Made by a program: the position numbers and the translations under genes
Part shown: positions 8,734 to 16,614 of the stretch, piece by piece
How the letters are laid out: every line of letters begins with the position of its first letter
Position numbering within the stretch: the first letter of the stretch is position 1
From: Dokdonella sp.
GTDB lineage: Bacteria > Pseudomonadota > Gammaproteobacteria > Xanthomonadales > Rhodanobacteraceae
Length of the DNA: 64,000 nt
Reading direction: 5' to 3'
NCBI RefSeq assembly: GCF_017744955.1
Contig: NZ_JAGIAG010000002.1
Location: forward strand, 682,001 to 746,000
Notes under the pieces: generated by a model
Databases searched by the model: none
Seen by the model: the letters and a program-made list of their open reading frames with translations, nothing else
What the model was told of the DNA's origin: nothing

Positions 8734-11700
8734 TTGCACTCCGGACAACTCTACGACGACGACAGCCTGATCGAGACCGCCGTCCGCTTCGCGACCGGCG
8801 GGCTGGATCGCGGGCACGCGCTGTTCGTGATCGCCACGCCGCTGCACGCGGCCGCGCTGCGCCGCCGCCTCGCCGCCGAGGGACTCGACCCGGCCGCCCT
8901 CGCCGCCGCGCAGCGCTACGTGGAACTCGATGCCGAGGCGGTGCTGGCGACGATCGTCGACGGCAGCGTCGTCGAGGAAGGCTTCGAACGCATCGTCGGC
9001 CGTCCCGTTCTCGCCGCGGCGGCGCGCTGCGGCGGCGTGGCGGTGTTCACCGAGATGATCAGCCTGCTGTGCGCGGCCGGCCGCTTCGAGGTCGCCCTGC
9101 GCGTGGAGCAATGCTGGTCCGGGCTGTCGGGTCACGCCGTGCTCGACCTGCTGTGCGCCTACCGGCTCGCACATCTGGCTCCCGGCGGCGGCGAAGCGCC
9201 GCCCGATGCGATCGGGGCGGCGCGCGCCGACTACCTGGCCCTCGCCGATCCGCAACACCGGCGCCTGGTGGCGATGCTGCTGCGGCACGCGCAGGCGCTC
9301 GATCAGGAGCTGGCGCTGCGCCGTACGCTGCAGCAGCATCTGACGCGCAGCGAACTGGAACTCGCCGACTTCCTCGAGAACGGCATCGAGCCGCTGCACA
9401 AGCTCGCCGCCGACGGCACGATCCTGTGGGCCAACCGCGCCGAACTCGCCCTGCTCGGCTACGCCGAGGACGAGTACGTCGGCCGCAACATCGCCGACTT
9501 CCACGTCGATCCGGAGGTCGCGCGCGAGTGCCTGCGCCGGGTGCTCGTCGACGAGCCGCTGTGCGAAGTACCGGCGCAGCTGCGGCACAAGGACGGCTCG
9601 ATCCGCCACGTGTCGATCCGCTCGAACGTGTTCCGCCTCGACGGACGCTTCGTGCACGCGCGCTGCGTCTCGCGCGACGTCACGGCGCAGGTGCAGACCG
9701 AGGCGCGGCTGCGCGAGGAACTCGACGCCTGGGAAGTGCTGCGGCGCACCGGCGTCGCGCTCGGCAGCGAGCGGGACGTCGAACGCCTGATGCAGACGGT
9801 CACCGACGCGGCGGTCGAGCTCACGCACGCGCGCTTCGGCGTGCTGCTTCATCACAACGGCGACGCGTCGCCGCCGCAGCTCTGGCTGCGCACCGCGGCC
9901 GGCGACGCCGGCGATGCGCTGGCGGATCTTCCGTTCTCGTTGAGCGAGGAAATCCTCTCCGCCACCTTGCGCGACGGCCGCATCGTCCGCCGCGAGGATC
10001 TGCCCCGCTCCGCGGCGGCGGATGCCGCGCCCGCCACCGTGCGCAGCTATCTGGCGGCGCCGCTGACGGCGCGTTCGGGGCAGATTCGCGGCGGCCTGTT
10101 CCTCGTGCACGCCGAGGCCGGCGTGTTCACGCGGCGCGACGAACTGGTCGTCGAGGGCATCGCCGCGCAGGCGGTGATCGCGATCGACAACGCGCGCCTG
10201 TTCGAGGCGAACGAGCGGTCGATGAAGGAGCAGAACACCTTCAACGAGACGCTGGAACGGCGCATCGTCGAGCGCACGGAAGCCCTGCATCGCAGCGAGC
10301 AGCAGCTCGACCAGCTGCTGTCCGGCATCGCCGACTACGCGATCTTCCTGCTCGACGCCGATGGGCGCGTGCTGACCTGGAACACCGGCGCCGAGCGCAT
10401 CGCCGGCTACACGGCAGCGGAAGTCATCGGGGAGAACTTCACCCGCTTCTACACGCCCGACGACCGCGCCGCCGCGATGCCGCAGCGCGCGCTGGCGATC
10501 GCACGCGCCGAAGGCAAGTACGAGGCCGAAGGCTGGCGCATGCGCAAGGACGGCTCGCGCTTCTGGGCCAGCGTGCTGATCGACGCGATCCACGACGCCG
10601 GCGGCGAGGTCGTCGGCTTCGCCAAGGTCACGCGCGACATGACCGAACGGCGCGCGATCGAGGAGCAGCTGCAGCAGTCGCAGCGCATGGAGGCGGTCGG
10701 GCGCATGACCGGCGGCGTCGCGCACGACTTCAACAACCTGCTGACGATCATCATCGGCAACCTCGACGGGATCTGCCGCGAAACCGGCCTGCGGCCGAAG
10801 GTGCGCACCGCCGCCGAGCACGCGCTGCGCGGCGCGCAGCGCGCCACCGCGCTGACCCAGCAGCTGCTCGCGTTCTCGCGCCGCCAGACGTTGAACCCGC
10901 AGCCGACCGACATCAACCGGCTGGTCGCCGGCACCGCCGAGCTGCTCAAGCGCACGTTCGGCGAGTCGATCGCGATCGCCACCGAGCTGTCCGGCGACCT
11001 GGCCGCCTGCGCGGTCGACGCGGCGCAGCTGGAGAGCGCGCTGATCAACCTGGCGATGAACGCGCGCGACGCGATGCCGACCGGCGGGCGCCTGACCATC
11101 TCGACGGCGAACATGCGCGTCGACGTTCCGGCGGTGCCGGTCCTGCTGCAGGACTGCGTGATGATCGCGGTGACCGACACCGGCGTCGGCATGAGCGACG
11201 ACGTGCGCGATCACGCCTTCGAACCGTTCTTCACCACCAAGCCGGCCGGCCGCGGCACCGGCCTCGGCCTCAGCCAGGTGTACGGCTTCGTCAAGCAGTC
11301 CGGCGGCCTGGTCCGCCTGCACAGCGAGCCCGGCCGCGGCACCACGGTCACGATCTGCCTGCCGCGGCTGGACGCGGAAATGCCGCAGGTCGCGGAGGCG
11401 AAGCCGGCCGAGGCGCCCGGCGGCAGCGGCACGGTGCTGGTGGTCGAGGACAACGAGGACGTGCGCAGCTACGGCGCCGGCCTGCTGCGCGAACTCGGCT
11501 TCGACGTGCTGGAGGCGGCCGACGGCGAATCGGCGCTGACCTTGTTCGAGCGCCATCCCGAAGTGCGCCTCCTGTTCACCGACGTCGGCCTGCCCGGCAT
11601 CGACGGCGTGCGCCTGGCCGAGGAGGCGCGCCGCGAGCGGCCCGATCTCAAGGTGCTGTTCACCACCGGCTACGCGCACCATTCGCTGGCGCTGTCGGCG

Positions 11701-12186
11701 CGGCCGGAGTCCGGCACCGGCCTGCTCAGGAAACCGTACATGCACGCGCAGCTCGCGCACGGCGTGCGCGAGCTGCTCGACGCCGACGTCGCCACCGCCG
11801 AGCCGCTGACCGCGCTGCTGGTCGAGGACGACGCGATGCTGCGCGACCTCACCGCGCGCCTGCTCGAGCGCATGCGCTTCGAGGTGGTCGCGGCCGATTC
11901 CGTCGAAGCCGCGCTGCGCGTGCTGGAGAGCGGCCGCTGCTTCGATTTCGCGCTGATCGACCGCCTGCTCGGCGACGGCGACGGCATCGTCGTCGCACGC
12001 GCCCTGCGCGCCGGCTGCCCGCCGACGCCGGTGCTGCTGGTCACCGGCTACGGCGATCCGGAAGCGGACGACGGCGGCGAGCTGCCGATGGAGACGCTGC
12101 ACAAGCCCTACGGCTACGACGCGCTCGCCGACGCGATCGCGCGGCTCGGCGTGCGCGTCGAGCGGCCGATGCCGGATCGCCCGTGA
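8734..12186 (+). CDS. Hybrid histidine kinase: MEDS, PAS, GAF, PAS, HisKA, HATPase, REC, REC
   Basis: Cytoplasmic hybrid kinase of 1,150 residues without signal peptide or membrane span. An N-terminal MEDS (DcmR-type) sensory domain covers roughly 1-190, a PAS starts near 208, a GAF near 335, and a second PAS near 525. HisKA follows with the phospho-acceptor His664 in GGVAHDFNNLL, then a HATPase with DTGVGM and GTGLGLSQVYG, and two receiver domains (LVVEDNEDVRS from about 908; LLVEDDAMLRD from about 1030), each with an acceptor Asp (FTDVGLPG, LIDRLLGDG). The start is TTG at 8734 with GGGAAAG upstream; no ATG or GTG precedes it before a stop. MEDS suggests sensing of a small molecule or redox state (inference). 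It sits behind the DUF551 gene and may share its promoter. Confidence 0.9.
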   Translation: MHSGQLYDDDSLIETAVRFATGGLDRGHALFVIATPLHAAALRRRLAAEGLDPAALAAAQRYVELDAEAVLATIVDGSVVEEGFERIVGRPVLAAAARCGGVAVFTEMISLLCAAGRFEVALRVEQCWSGLSGHAVLDLLCAYRLAHLAPGGGEAPPDAIGAARADYLALADPQHRRLVAMLLRHAQALDQELALRRTLQQHLTRSELELADFLENGIEPLHKLAADGTILWANRAELALLGYAEDEYVGRNIADFHVDPEVARECLRRVLVDEPLCEVPAQLRHKDGSIRHVSIRSNVFRLDGRFVHARCVSRDVTAQVQTEARLREELDAWEVLRRTGVALGSERDVERLMQTVTDAAVELTHARFGVLLHHNGDASPPQLWLRTAAGDAGDALADLPFSLSEEILSATLRDGRIVRREDLPRSAAADAAPATVRSYLAAPLTARSGQIRGGLFLVHAEAGVFTRRDELVVEGIAAQAVIAIDNARLFEANERSMKEQNTFNETLERRIVERTEALHRSEQQLDQLLSGIADYAIFLLDADGRVLTWNTGAERIAGYTAAEVIGENFTRFYTPDDRAAAMPQRALAIARAEGKYEAEGWRMRKDGSRFWASVLIDAIHDAGGEVVGFAKVTRDMTERRAIEEQLQQSQRMEAVGRMTGGVAHDFNNLLTIIIGNLDGICRETGLRPKVRTAAEHALRGAQRATALTQQLLAFSRRQTLNPQPTDINRLVAGTAELLKRTFGESIAIATELSGDLAACAVDAAQLESALINLAMNARDAMPTGGRLTISTANMRVDVPAVPVLLQDCVMIAVTDTGVGMSDDVRDHAFEPFFTTKPAGRGTGLGLSQVYGFVKQSGGLVRLHSEPGRGTTVTICLPRLDAEMPQVAEAKPAEAPGGSGTVLVVEDNEDVRSYGAGLLRELGFDVLEAADGESALTLFERHPEVRLLFTDVGLPGIDGVRLAEEARRERPDLKVLFTTGYAHHSLALSARPESGTGLLRKPYMHAQLAHGVRELLDADVATAEPLTALLVEDDAMLRDLTARLLERMRFEVVAADSVEAALRVLESGRCFDFALIDRLLGDGDGIVVARALRAGCPPTPVLLVTGYGDPEADDGGELPMETLHKPYGYDALADAIARLGVRVERPMPDRP

Positions 12187-12385
12187 TCGGCAGCACGATG
12201 TCGGTGATGTAGCTCGAACGGGCCGGCGCGACGAGGAACACATACGCCCGCGGTATGTCCCCCGGCTGCGCCGGGCGCCTCATCTCGCTCGCGCTGCCGA
12301 ACTCGGCGACGTATTCGGGCGGAGGCGTCGGCCGGATTCAGCGCGTCCACACCGGCCCCGGCGCGACCGCGGTCGCGCGATGCGC
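12187..12385 (-). pseudogene. C-terminal remnant of a short-chain dehydrogenase/reductase
   Basis: Read on the minus strand, this stretch encodes RATAVAPGPVWTR, a TGA stop, then PPEYVAEFGSASEMRRPAQP and SSYITDIVLPITGD. That is the end of a glucose-1-dehydrogenase-like SDR (substrate loop PGPVWTP, then PAYVFLAS and SSYITG). The catalytic YxxxK and Rossmann parts are missing, and the reading frame is broken by the in-frame TGA. It is wedged between the convergent stops of the hybrid kinase and topoisomerase IB. I read it as a decayed gene end; nothing suggests it is expressed. Confidence 0.7.
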
Positions 12386-12386
12386 T

Positions 12387-13388
12387 TCACGACCGTCTGC
12401 GCGAGTTGCGCAGGAAACGCAGCACCGCCCGTTCGATGCGATCGAGGCCGGCGCGGCCACGCGGCGTGCGCTGGTGGACGTCGCGCAGCCGCTGCGCCGG
12501 CGCACCGGCGACGGCCTCGAGAACGAGCGGATGCACGTAGGCGCGCTGGCAGACCGCCGGCGTGTTGCCGAGCGCGTCCGCGGCGCTCTCGATCGCGCTC
12601 TTCAGCGTCGCCCGCCGCGTCTCGTCGACGTCTTGCGCGAGCAGTTCGCGCGCGACGATCACCGTCGCCGACCAGGTGCGGAAGTCCTTCGCCGTGAACT
12701 CGCCCCGCGTGACGTCGCGCAGGTAGGCGTTGACGTGGGTGGAGGTGACGCCGTGGACGCGACCGCCGGCGACGTATTGGAACAGCCGCTGGCCCGGCAG
12801 GTCGCGGCAGCGCCGGATCACCGCGGCGACGCGCGCGTCGGACAGCGCGACCTGGTGCCTGCGTCCGGATTTGCCGCGGAACACGAAGCGCACTTCGTCG
12901 CCGAGCACGCGCGCGTGGCGGCTGCGCAAGGTGCTCAGTCCGTATGAACCGTTGCTTCGTGCGTATTCCTCGTTGCCGACGCGGATCTGCGTACGGTCGA
13001 GCAGGCGCAAGATCGCCGCGATCACCTTCTCCCTCGGCATGCCGCGTTCGCGCAGGTCGCGCGCGATGCGCCGGCGCAGCGCCGGCAGCGCGTCGGCGAA
13101 GGCGATCGTGCGCGCGAACTTGGTGCCGTCGCGCGCGGTGCGCCATGCCGCGTGATATCGGTACTGCTTGCGTCCGCGTTCGTCGCGGCCGGTCGCCTGC
13201 AGATGGCCGTCGGCGCTGCGGCAGATCCACACGTCGGTGTACGCCGGCGGAATCGCCAAGGCGCGGATGCGCGCCAGGGCGCGTGCGTCGCGCAACGGCC
13301 GGCCGCGGCTGTCGACGTAGGCGAACCCGCGTCCGCGGCGGTGCCGCGCATAGCCTGGTTCGGCGTCGGACACGTAGCGCAGTCGCAT
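12387..13388 (-). CDS. DNA topoisomerase IB (poxvirus/bacterial type)
   Basis: A 333-residue type IB topoisomerase that relaxes supercoils through a 3-prime phosphotyrosine link. The N-terminal domain starts RLRYVSDAEPGYARHRRG; the core carries the conserved IRVGNEEYARSNGSYGLSTL, KSGRRHQVALSDARVAAVI and SATVIVARELL segments. The catalytic Tyr is about residue 284 in VCQRAYVHPLV. Length is normal for bacterial members. The start is ATG at 13388; its ribosome site is weak, and a small reading frame ends 17 bp upstream on the same strand, so translational coupling is possible. Confidence 0.92.
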   Translation of the reverse strand: MRLRYVSDAEPGYARHRRGRGFAYVDSRGRPLRDARALARIRALAIPPAYTDVWICRSADGHLQATGRDERGRKQYRYHAAWRTARDGTKFARTIAFADALPALRRRIARDLRERGMPREKVIAAILRLLDRTQIRVGNEEYARSNGSYGLSTLRSRHARVLGDEVRFVFRGKSGRRHQVALSDARVAAVIRRCRDLPGQRLFQYVAGGRVHGVTSTHVNAYLRDVTRGEFTAKDFRTWSATVIVARELLAQDVDETRRATLKSAIESAADALGNTPAVCQRAYVHPLVLEAVAGAPAQRLRDVHQRTPRGRAGLDRIERAVLRFLRNSRRRS

Positions 13389-13405
13389 GTGTGGGGCGGT
13401 CCGGT

Positions 13406-13543
13406 TCAACGCGCGGCGGTTTTCGCGGAAGGCACGGCCGCGAATCCTTCCGGACCTCGCGCCGGCTTCATGCGATCGAGCGGCACCGGCCTGGCAGGCT
13501 GTACGTCGCTCGCGACTGACGCGTACGGTGGGGTCGGCTGCAT
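13406..13543 (-). CDS. Small 45-residue protein ahead of topoisomerase IB
   Basis: MQPTPPYASVASDVQPARPV then a Pro/Ala/Arg-rich tail, 45 residues, no recognised family. The case for translation is its ribosome site: AAGGAG seven bases before the ATG at 13543, one of the best in the window, in DNA otherwise lacking a gene. It ends 17 bp before the topoisomerase start, so it could be a leader peptide or a small partner. Without homologues this stays tentative. Confidence 0.45.
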   Translation of the reverse strand: MQPTPPYASVASDVQPARPVPLDRMKPARGPEGFAAVPSAKTAAR

Positions 13544-13644
13544 CGGGAATCTCCTTGCGCACATGCGTGCGAGGCCAGCAGCAATTTCCGATCCAGCGTC
13601 GCCGCCACGCGTTCGCGAGGTGTGGCGGGAAAATTCGACTGTCC

Positions 13645-13662
13645 GGCGGAATTTCTTTCCCC
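13645..13662. promoter_or_regulatory. Candidate activator (UAS) element
   Basis: GGCGGAATTTCTTTCCCC is a near match to the recurring inverted repeat GCGGAAA-N3-TTTCCGC, ending 46 bp before the -24 box at 13709. A second AT-rich copy, GCGGGAAAATTCG, lies just upstream at about 13625-13637. Confidence 0.35.
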
Positions 13663-13707
13663 TCGCCTCCCCCGTACACGCCGCCGCGCCGCCGCGTGAC
13701 TCGACCG

Positions 13708-13723
13708 TGGCACATCGCTTGCT
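13708..13723 (+). promoter_or_regulatory. Sigma-54 promoter for the DUF4142 gene
   Basis: TGGCACA-TCGC-TTGCT, with GG (13709-13710) and GC (13721-13722) ten bases apart. The predicted transcript start near 13734 rules out the ATG at 13732 region as a start and supports ATG 13769. Confidence 0.75.
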
Positions 13724-13768
13724 CACCCAATGTCGTATCGATTCCGCACCGATCCCAAGGAGACGCCG

Positions 13769-14290
13769 ATGAAAACCACCTACCTCCTCCTCGCCGCGCT
13801 CGCGTTCGCCGGCAGCGCACTCGCCAAGGGTTCATCCGCCGATCGCGACTTCGCCACGCAGGCGGCGCGCGACGGCGCCGGCGAAGTGGCGCTCGGACGG
13901 CTCGCCGTCTCGCAAGGCCGGAGCCAGGCCGTGAAGACCTTCGGCCAGCACATGGTCGACGACCACACCAAGGCCGGCGACGAACTGAAGGCCGCCGCGC
14001 GCCAGGACCACATCGACCTGCCGAGCGAGGCGCAGAGCGAGCGGCCGGGCACCGATTCGATCGCGTCGCTGCGCGGCGCGGAGTTCGACCACGCCTATGC
14101 GCGCAAGATGGTCGAGGACCACGAGAAGGCGGTCGCGCTGTTCCGCCACGAGACGCAGAGCGCCGGCGACTCGCACGTGAAGACGTTCGCGCGCAAGACG
14201 CTGCCGACGCTCGAGCAGCACCTGCGCATGGCGCGCGAGCTGCAGACGCAGACCGCAACGAACGGCAAGGCCGACGCCGGCAAGCCTTGA
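13769..14290 (+). CDS. DUF4142 periplasmic protein (ferritin-like helical bundle)
   Basis: A 173-residue exported protein: signal peptide MKTTYLLLAALAFAGSALA, then the DUF4142 helical bundle with FATQAARDGAGEVALGRLA, VKTFGQHMVDDHTKAGDEL and HEKAVALFRHETQS. This family has a ferritin-like four-helix fold and is often linked to stress genes; its chemistry is unknown. The start is ATG at 13769, behind AAGGAG. It is the first gene after a sigma-54 promoter, and the YihY-family gene starts 6 bp after its stop, so the two form an operon. Confidence 0.88.
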   Translation: MKTTYLLLAALAFAGSALAKGSSADRDFATQAARDGAGEVALGRLAVSQGRSQAVKTFGQHMVDDHTKAGDELKAAARQDHIDLPSEAQSERPGTDSIASLRGAEFDHAYARKMVEDHEKAVALFRHETQSAGDSHVKTFARKTLPTLEQHLRMARELQTQTATNGKADAGKP

Positions 14291-14296
14291 CGCGAC

Positions 14297-15121
14297 GTGC
14301 GCGCCGTTCGACCGCTGCGCGTCGCGCATGCCGCCGTCACCGGCTTCGTCGCGCACGACGATCTGACGCTGGCGGCGAGCATCGCCTACTACACTGCGCT
14401 GTCGCTGGCGCCGCTGCTGGTGCTGGCGCTGTGGCTGGCGGCATCGGTCACGCCGAATGCGCAGGCCGAAATCGCCGTCCAGGTCGGCGCCCTCGCCGGC
14501 GAGCAGGCGCGTGCCGCGGTGGCGACGATCCTCGACAACGCGTCGCGGCGTCCATCGTTCGGCAGCGCGGCGGGAATCGCCGGCGCGGTGCTGCTGGTGA
14601 TCAGTGCGAGCGCGGTGTTCTCGCAGCTGCAGACCGCGTTGAACGTGGTGTGGAGCGACGCCGGCCGTGAACGCGTACTGCGCGCCGGCGCGCTGCGCGC
14701 CTGGCTGCGGCGGCGGCTGCTGTCGTTCGGTCTGCTGGCGGCGTTCGTGTTCCTGCTGATCGTGTCGCTGACGGTCAGCACTGTGCTGGCGGTGTTGCTG
14801 CCGCGCACCGGCGCCGCGTGGGACGTCGTCAACCAGCTCGTCGCCGTGGTCGTGTTCGCGGCGCTGTTCGCCGGCTTGTTCGCCTACCTGCCGGACCGAC
14901 GGCCGCCCTGGCACGCGATTCATCTCGGCGCTGTCGCGACGGCGCTGTTGTTCGCCGCCGGCAAGTACGCGATCGGCGAATACCTCGCCCACAGCGGCAT
15001 CGCCGGCGCCTATGGACCGGCCGGTTCGCTGGCCTTGCTGCTGGTGTGGGTCTACTACTCGGCGGCGATCTTCCTGTTCGGCGCCGAGCTGGTGCGCGCG
15101 CTCGCGCCGGGCGGCGAATGA
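14297..15121 (+). CDS. YihY/BrkB-family inner-membrane protein
   Basis: A 274-residue polytopic membrane protein with about six membrane spans. It has the family hallmarks: the early ASIAYYTALSLAPLLVLAL helix, a periplasmic loop, and the late GPAGSLALLLVWVYYSAAIF helix with LFGAEL. YihY/BrkB proteins are widespread and poorly understood; an old annotation as RNase BN is wrong for the family. The start is GTG at 14297, 6 bp after the DUF4142 stop, implying co-transcription from the sigma-54 promoter at 13708. The stop codon lies 5 bp before the promoter of the predicted small RNA. Confidence 0.88.
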   Translation: MRAVRPLRVAHAAVTGFVAHDDLTLAASIAYYTALSLAPLLVLALWLAASVTPNAQAEIAVQVGALAGEQARAAVATILDNASRRPSFGSAAGIAGAVLLVISASAVFSQLQTALNVVWSDAGRERVLRAGALRAWLRRRLLSFGLLAAFVFLLIVSLTVSTVLAVLLPRTGAAWDVVNQLVAVVVFAALFAGLFAYLPDRRPPWHAIHLGAVATALLFAAGKYAIGEYLAHSGIAGAYGPAGSLALLLVWVYYSAAIFLFGAELVRALAPGGE

Positions 15122-15125
15122 CGCT

Positions 15126-15141
15126 TGGCATGTCGATTGCT
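15126..15141 (+). promoter_or_regulatory. Sigma-54 promoter of a predicted small RNA
   Basis: TGGCATG-TCGA-TTGCT with GG (15127-15128) and GC (15139-15140) ten bases apart; one of the best matches here. It begins 5 bp after the stop of the YihY gene. No protein gene follows on this strand; transcription from about 15152 would end at the terminator at 15299-15329. Confidence 0.75.
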
Positions 15142-15151
15142 CGACTCCGGG

Positions 15152-15329
15152 CATCCTCGTCGCGGGAACGTTCCGTTCCCGCTGCCGTCCCGGAGGTTCC
15201 ATCGCTCGCGCCCGTTCGTCGGCTCTTCGCGGGACCCTACAGGAGATCGTTCCGTCCCCGCTTCCACACGATCGTCCTCCCCGCGAAACCGACCTCTTGG
15301 GGACTGCCGCGACGGCAGTCCCCTTTTTT
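15152..15329 (+). ncRNA. Predicted sigma-54-dependent small RNA, about 178 nt
   Basis: Bounded by a strong sigma-54 promoter and a textbook intrinsic terminator, with no start codon plus ribosome site giving a credible frame in between. The transcript would carry a perfect 8-bp hairpin (GCGGGAAC / GTTCCCGC, loop GTTCC) near its 5-prime end. It has several GGA motifs, one in CTACAGGAGAT which resembles a CsrA/RsmA site, and a CCTCC stretch (about 15276-15281) able to pair with Shine-Dalgarno sequences. It might titrate CsrA or block ribosome sites; both are inference. A long leader or processed 3-prime UTR is the main alternative. Confidence 0.55.
15299..15329 (+). terminator. Intrinsic terminator of the small RNA
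   Basis: GGGGACTGCCG (15299-15309) and CGGCAGTCCCC (15313-15323) form an 11-bp perfect stem with a CGA loop, followed directly by six T (15324-15329). It lies just before the stop of the convergent minus-strand gene ending at 15353. Confidence 0.9.
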
Positions 15330-15352
15330 GTCGTCGACCACGCGTGCCGCGC

Positions 15353-15538
15353 TTACCGTCGCCGCGGCGGGCGCGGCGCGTCCTTCTCCTCGATCTCGAT
15401 GTCGGTGGTCTTGCCCGGATCCGGCGGAATCGGCTGGCTCGGATCGCTGGCGTCGCCCTGATCCTTCCTGCGCGCTCGGCGCGGAGTCGGAGGCGCGGGA
15501 GTGGGAGCCGGCTCGCGGGTTTTCGGTTGCCGCTTCAT
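15353..15538 (-). CDS. Small Pro/Arg/Lys-rich hypothetical protein
   Basis: A 61-residue hydrophilic, low-complexity protein beginning MKRQPKTREPAPTPAPPTPR and ending EEKDAPRPPRRR. I recognise no family. The ATG at 15538 has GAGGACAG at a reasonable distance. It follows the 118-residue gene by 94 bp on the same strand and could belong to the transcript from the sigma-54 promoter at 16246. It is probably disordered. Confidence 0.5.
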   Translation of the reverse strand: MKRQPKTREPAPTPAPPTPRRARRKDQGDASDPSQPIPPDPGKTTDIEIEEKDAPRPPRRR

Positions 15539-15632
15539 GTCGCTGTCCTCTTCGGGAAGGGCGCGCGCGACATGCGCCGCGCAGACGCGGCGATGTTCGC
15601 GCAAAGCCAGGCGAAGCGAATGCATCGGCGGC

Positions 15633-15989
15633 TCAGTCGAGCTGCCAGGCGCGCTCGCGCTCCTGCCGCTCGTGGCGCAGGTCGTCGGCGATATCGGCCA
15701 GCGACGCGCCGCAGGCGTAGGTGCCGACGATCCAATGCACCGGCACCGGCGGCGGCGTGTCGGCCGAGGTTCCGCGCACCAGGCACCGGTCGTCGATCCA
15801 GACGGTGACGTGGATGCAGGCGGACGCGCGCGCGACGCAGGCGGCGAGCACGTCGACGTCGTCACGCAGCGAGCCGATTTCCAGTACCGCCATCTGCTCG
15901 CGTTGCCGCGGCGTCGCGCGATGTCGGCGCGGCCGCGCGGAGATGCCGGACGGCGCAGCCGGCAATGCCAGTTCGTCAGTGATGCGCAT
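15633..15989 (-). CDS. Hypothetical 118-residue protein
   Basis: A soluble protein of unknown family. The middle (AVLEIGSLRDDVDVLAACVA, IHVTVWIDDRCLVRG) looks like an alternating alpha/beta fold; the C-terminus is charged (DDLRHERQERERAWQLD). The start is ATG at 15989, preceded by GGGAGGG with five bases of spacing, which is strong evidence for translation. The dehydrogenase remnant ends 14 bp inside this start, and both lie downstream of the sigma-54 promoter at 16246-16261, so this may be the functional gene of that transcript. Confidence 0.65.
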   Translation of the reverse strand: MRITDELALPAAPSGISARPRRHRATPRQREQMAVLEIGSLRDDVDVLAACVARASACIHVTVWIDDRCLVRGTSADTPPPVPVHWIVGTYACGASLADIADDLRHERQERERAWQLD

Positions 15990-16188
15990 GATGGCCCTCC
16001 CGGTCGCCGGCGCCGTCGACGAGAACGTCGATCCCCGCGCCCGAGGCGCAAGGTGATGCGGGCGAAAGTCCGACAGCGGCAGCATGCTCGAGAGGGGGTA
16101 AGGCGCGCGCTTGCGCGCCGATTCCGGCGCGACGCTGCGGATGGCGGCCGATGCCGCTGGACGCGCCGATGACGAGGGCGGTGTGCAT
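15976..16188 (-). pseudogene. N-terminal remnant of a short-chain dehydrogenase/reductase
   Basis: The frame starts MHTALVIGASSGIGR, a clear SDR Rossmann start (TGxxxGIG type), then loses similarity at once. It ends after GIDVLVDGAGDREG, which recalls the VDVLVNNAG motif; most of the fold between and after is missing. It has a plausible ribosome site and is the first frame after a sigma-54 promoter, so it may still be transcribed as a leader for the gene at 15989. I call it a deletion remnant; a tiny working protein is unlikely. Confidence 0.55.
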
Positions 16189-16245
16189 GATGGAAAGGCT
16201 CCGCTCGAGAAAAAAGATGCGGGGCATCCCCGCGGAGAGCGCAGA

Positions 16246-16261
16246 CGCATCATTCGTGCCA
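16246..16261 (-). promoter_or_regulatory. Sigma-54 promoter facing left
   Basis: On the minus strand TGGCACG-AATG-ATGCG, with GG and GC ten bases apart (complement of 16259-16260 and 16247-16248). The predicted transcript start is about 16235, 47 bp before the dehydrogenase-remnant ATG at 16188. Confidence 0.6.
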
Positions 16262-16324
16262 CGAGGGAGAGACCTGCATTTGCCTGAACGGAAACGGCCG
16301 ACGTTGCGTAGCCGTTACGCAGGG

Positions 16325-16341
16325 GCGGCAAATTTTTCCAC
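16325..16341. promoter_or_regulatory. Candidate activator (UAS) element
   Basis: GCGGCAAATTTTTCCAC, similar to the recurring GCGGAAA-N3-TTTCCGC element, lies about 65 bp upstream of the left-facing sigma-54 promoter and also upstream of the activator gene itself, so it could serve autoregulation. Confidence 0.3.
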
Positions 16342-16614
16342 CCGTCCGAAACTCGCTCGGAACGGAGGCGAAGCGATGGATGACGGCTTAAGGAAAAAAC
16401 AACGCTGCCTTCACTCTCGCGGTAGGTGCAAAGAAAGTACCGTCGGGATACATTTTTCTACATTTCGCGTTCTCGCCCGGAAGTTTTCGTCCGTAGAACG
16501 AGGGCGCGAAGATCGCAGCCAGCTCGCGGCGGGAATGCGATCGTGGAAAAGCTCTCGGATGTCGCTGCGGGCGCGGGTACGCCGCGGTTTTCCGTACATT
16601 CGCCGGAGGCGACG

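Larger units (their letters stand above)
16189..16614. other. Divergent regulatory region ahead of the sigma-54 activator
   Basis: A 426-bp non-coding stretch between the minus-strand transcript starting about 16235 and the activator gene at 16615. It contains a minus-strand sigma-54 promoter, an inverted-repeat candidate activator site (16325-16341) and, further right, AT-rich DNA around 16440-16470 that probably contains the activator promoter; I cannot place its -35/-10 with confidence. Confidence 0.5.

Noticed and set aside
13730..13768. Upstream ATG at about 13730 as start of the DUF4142 protein
   Set aside because: It lies at or before the predicted transcript start and would hide the signal peptide; ATG 13769 has AAGGAG.
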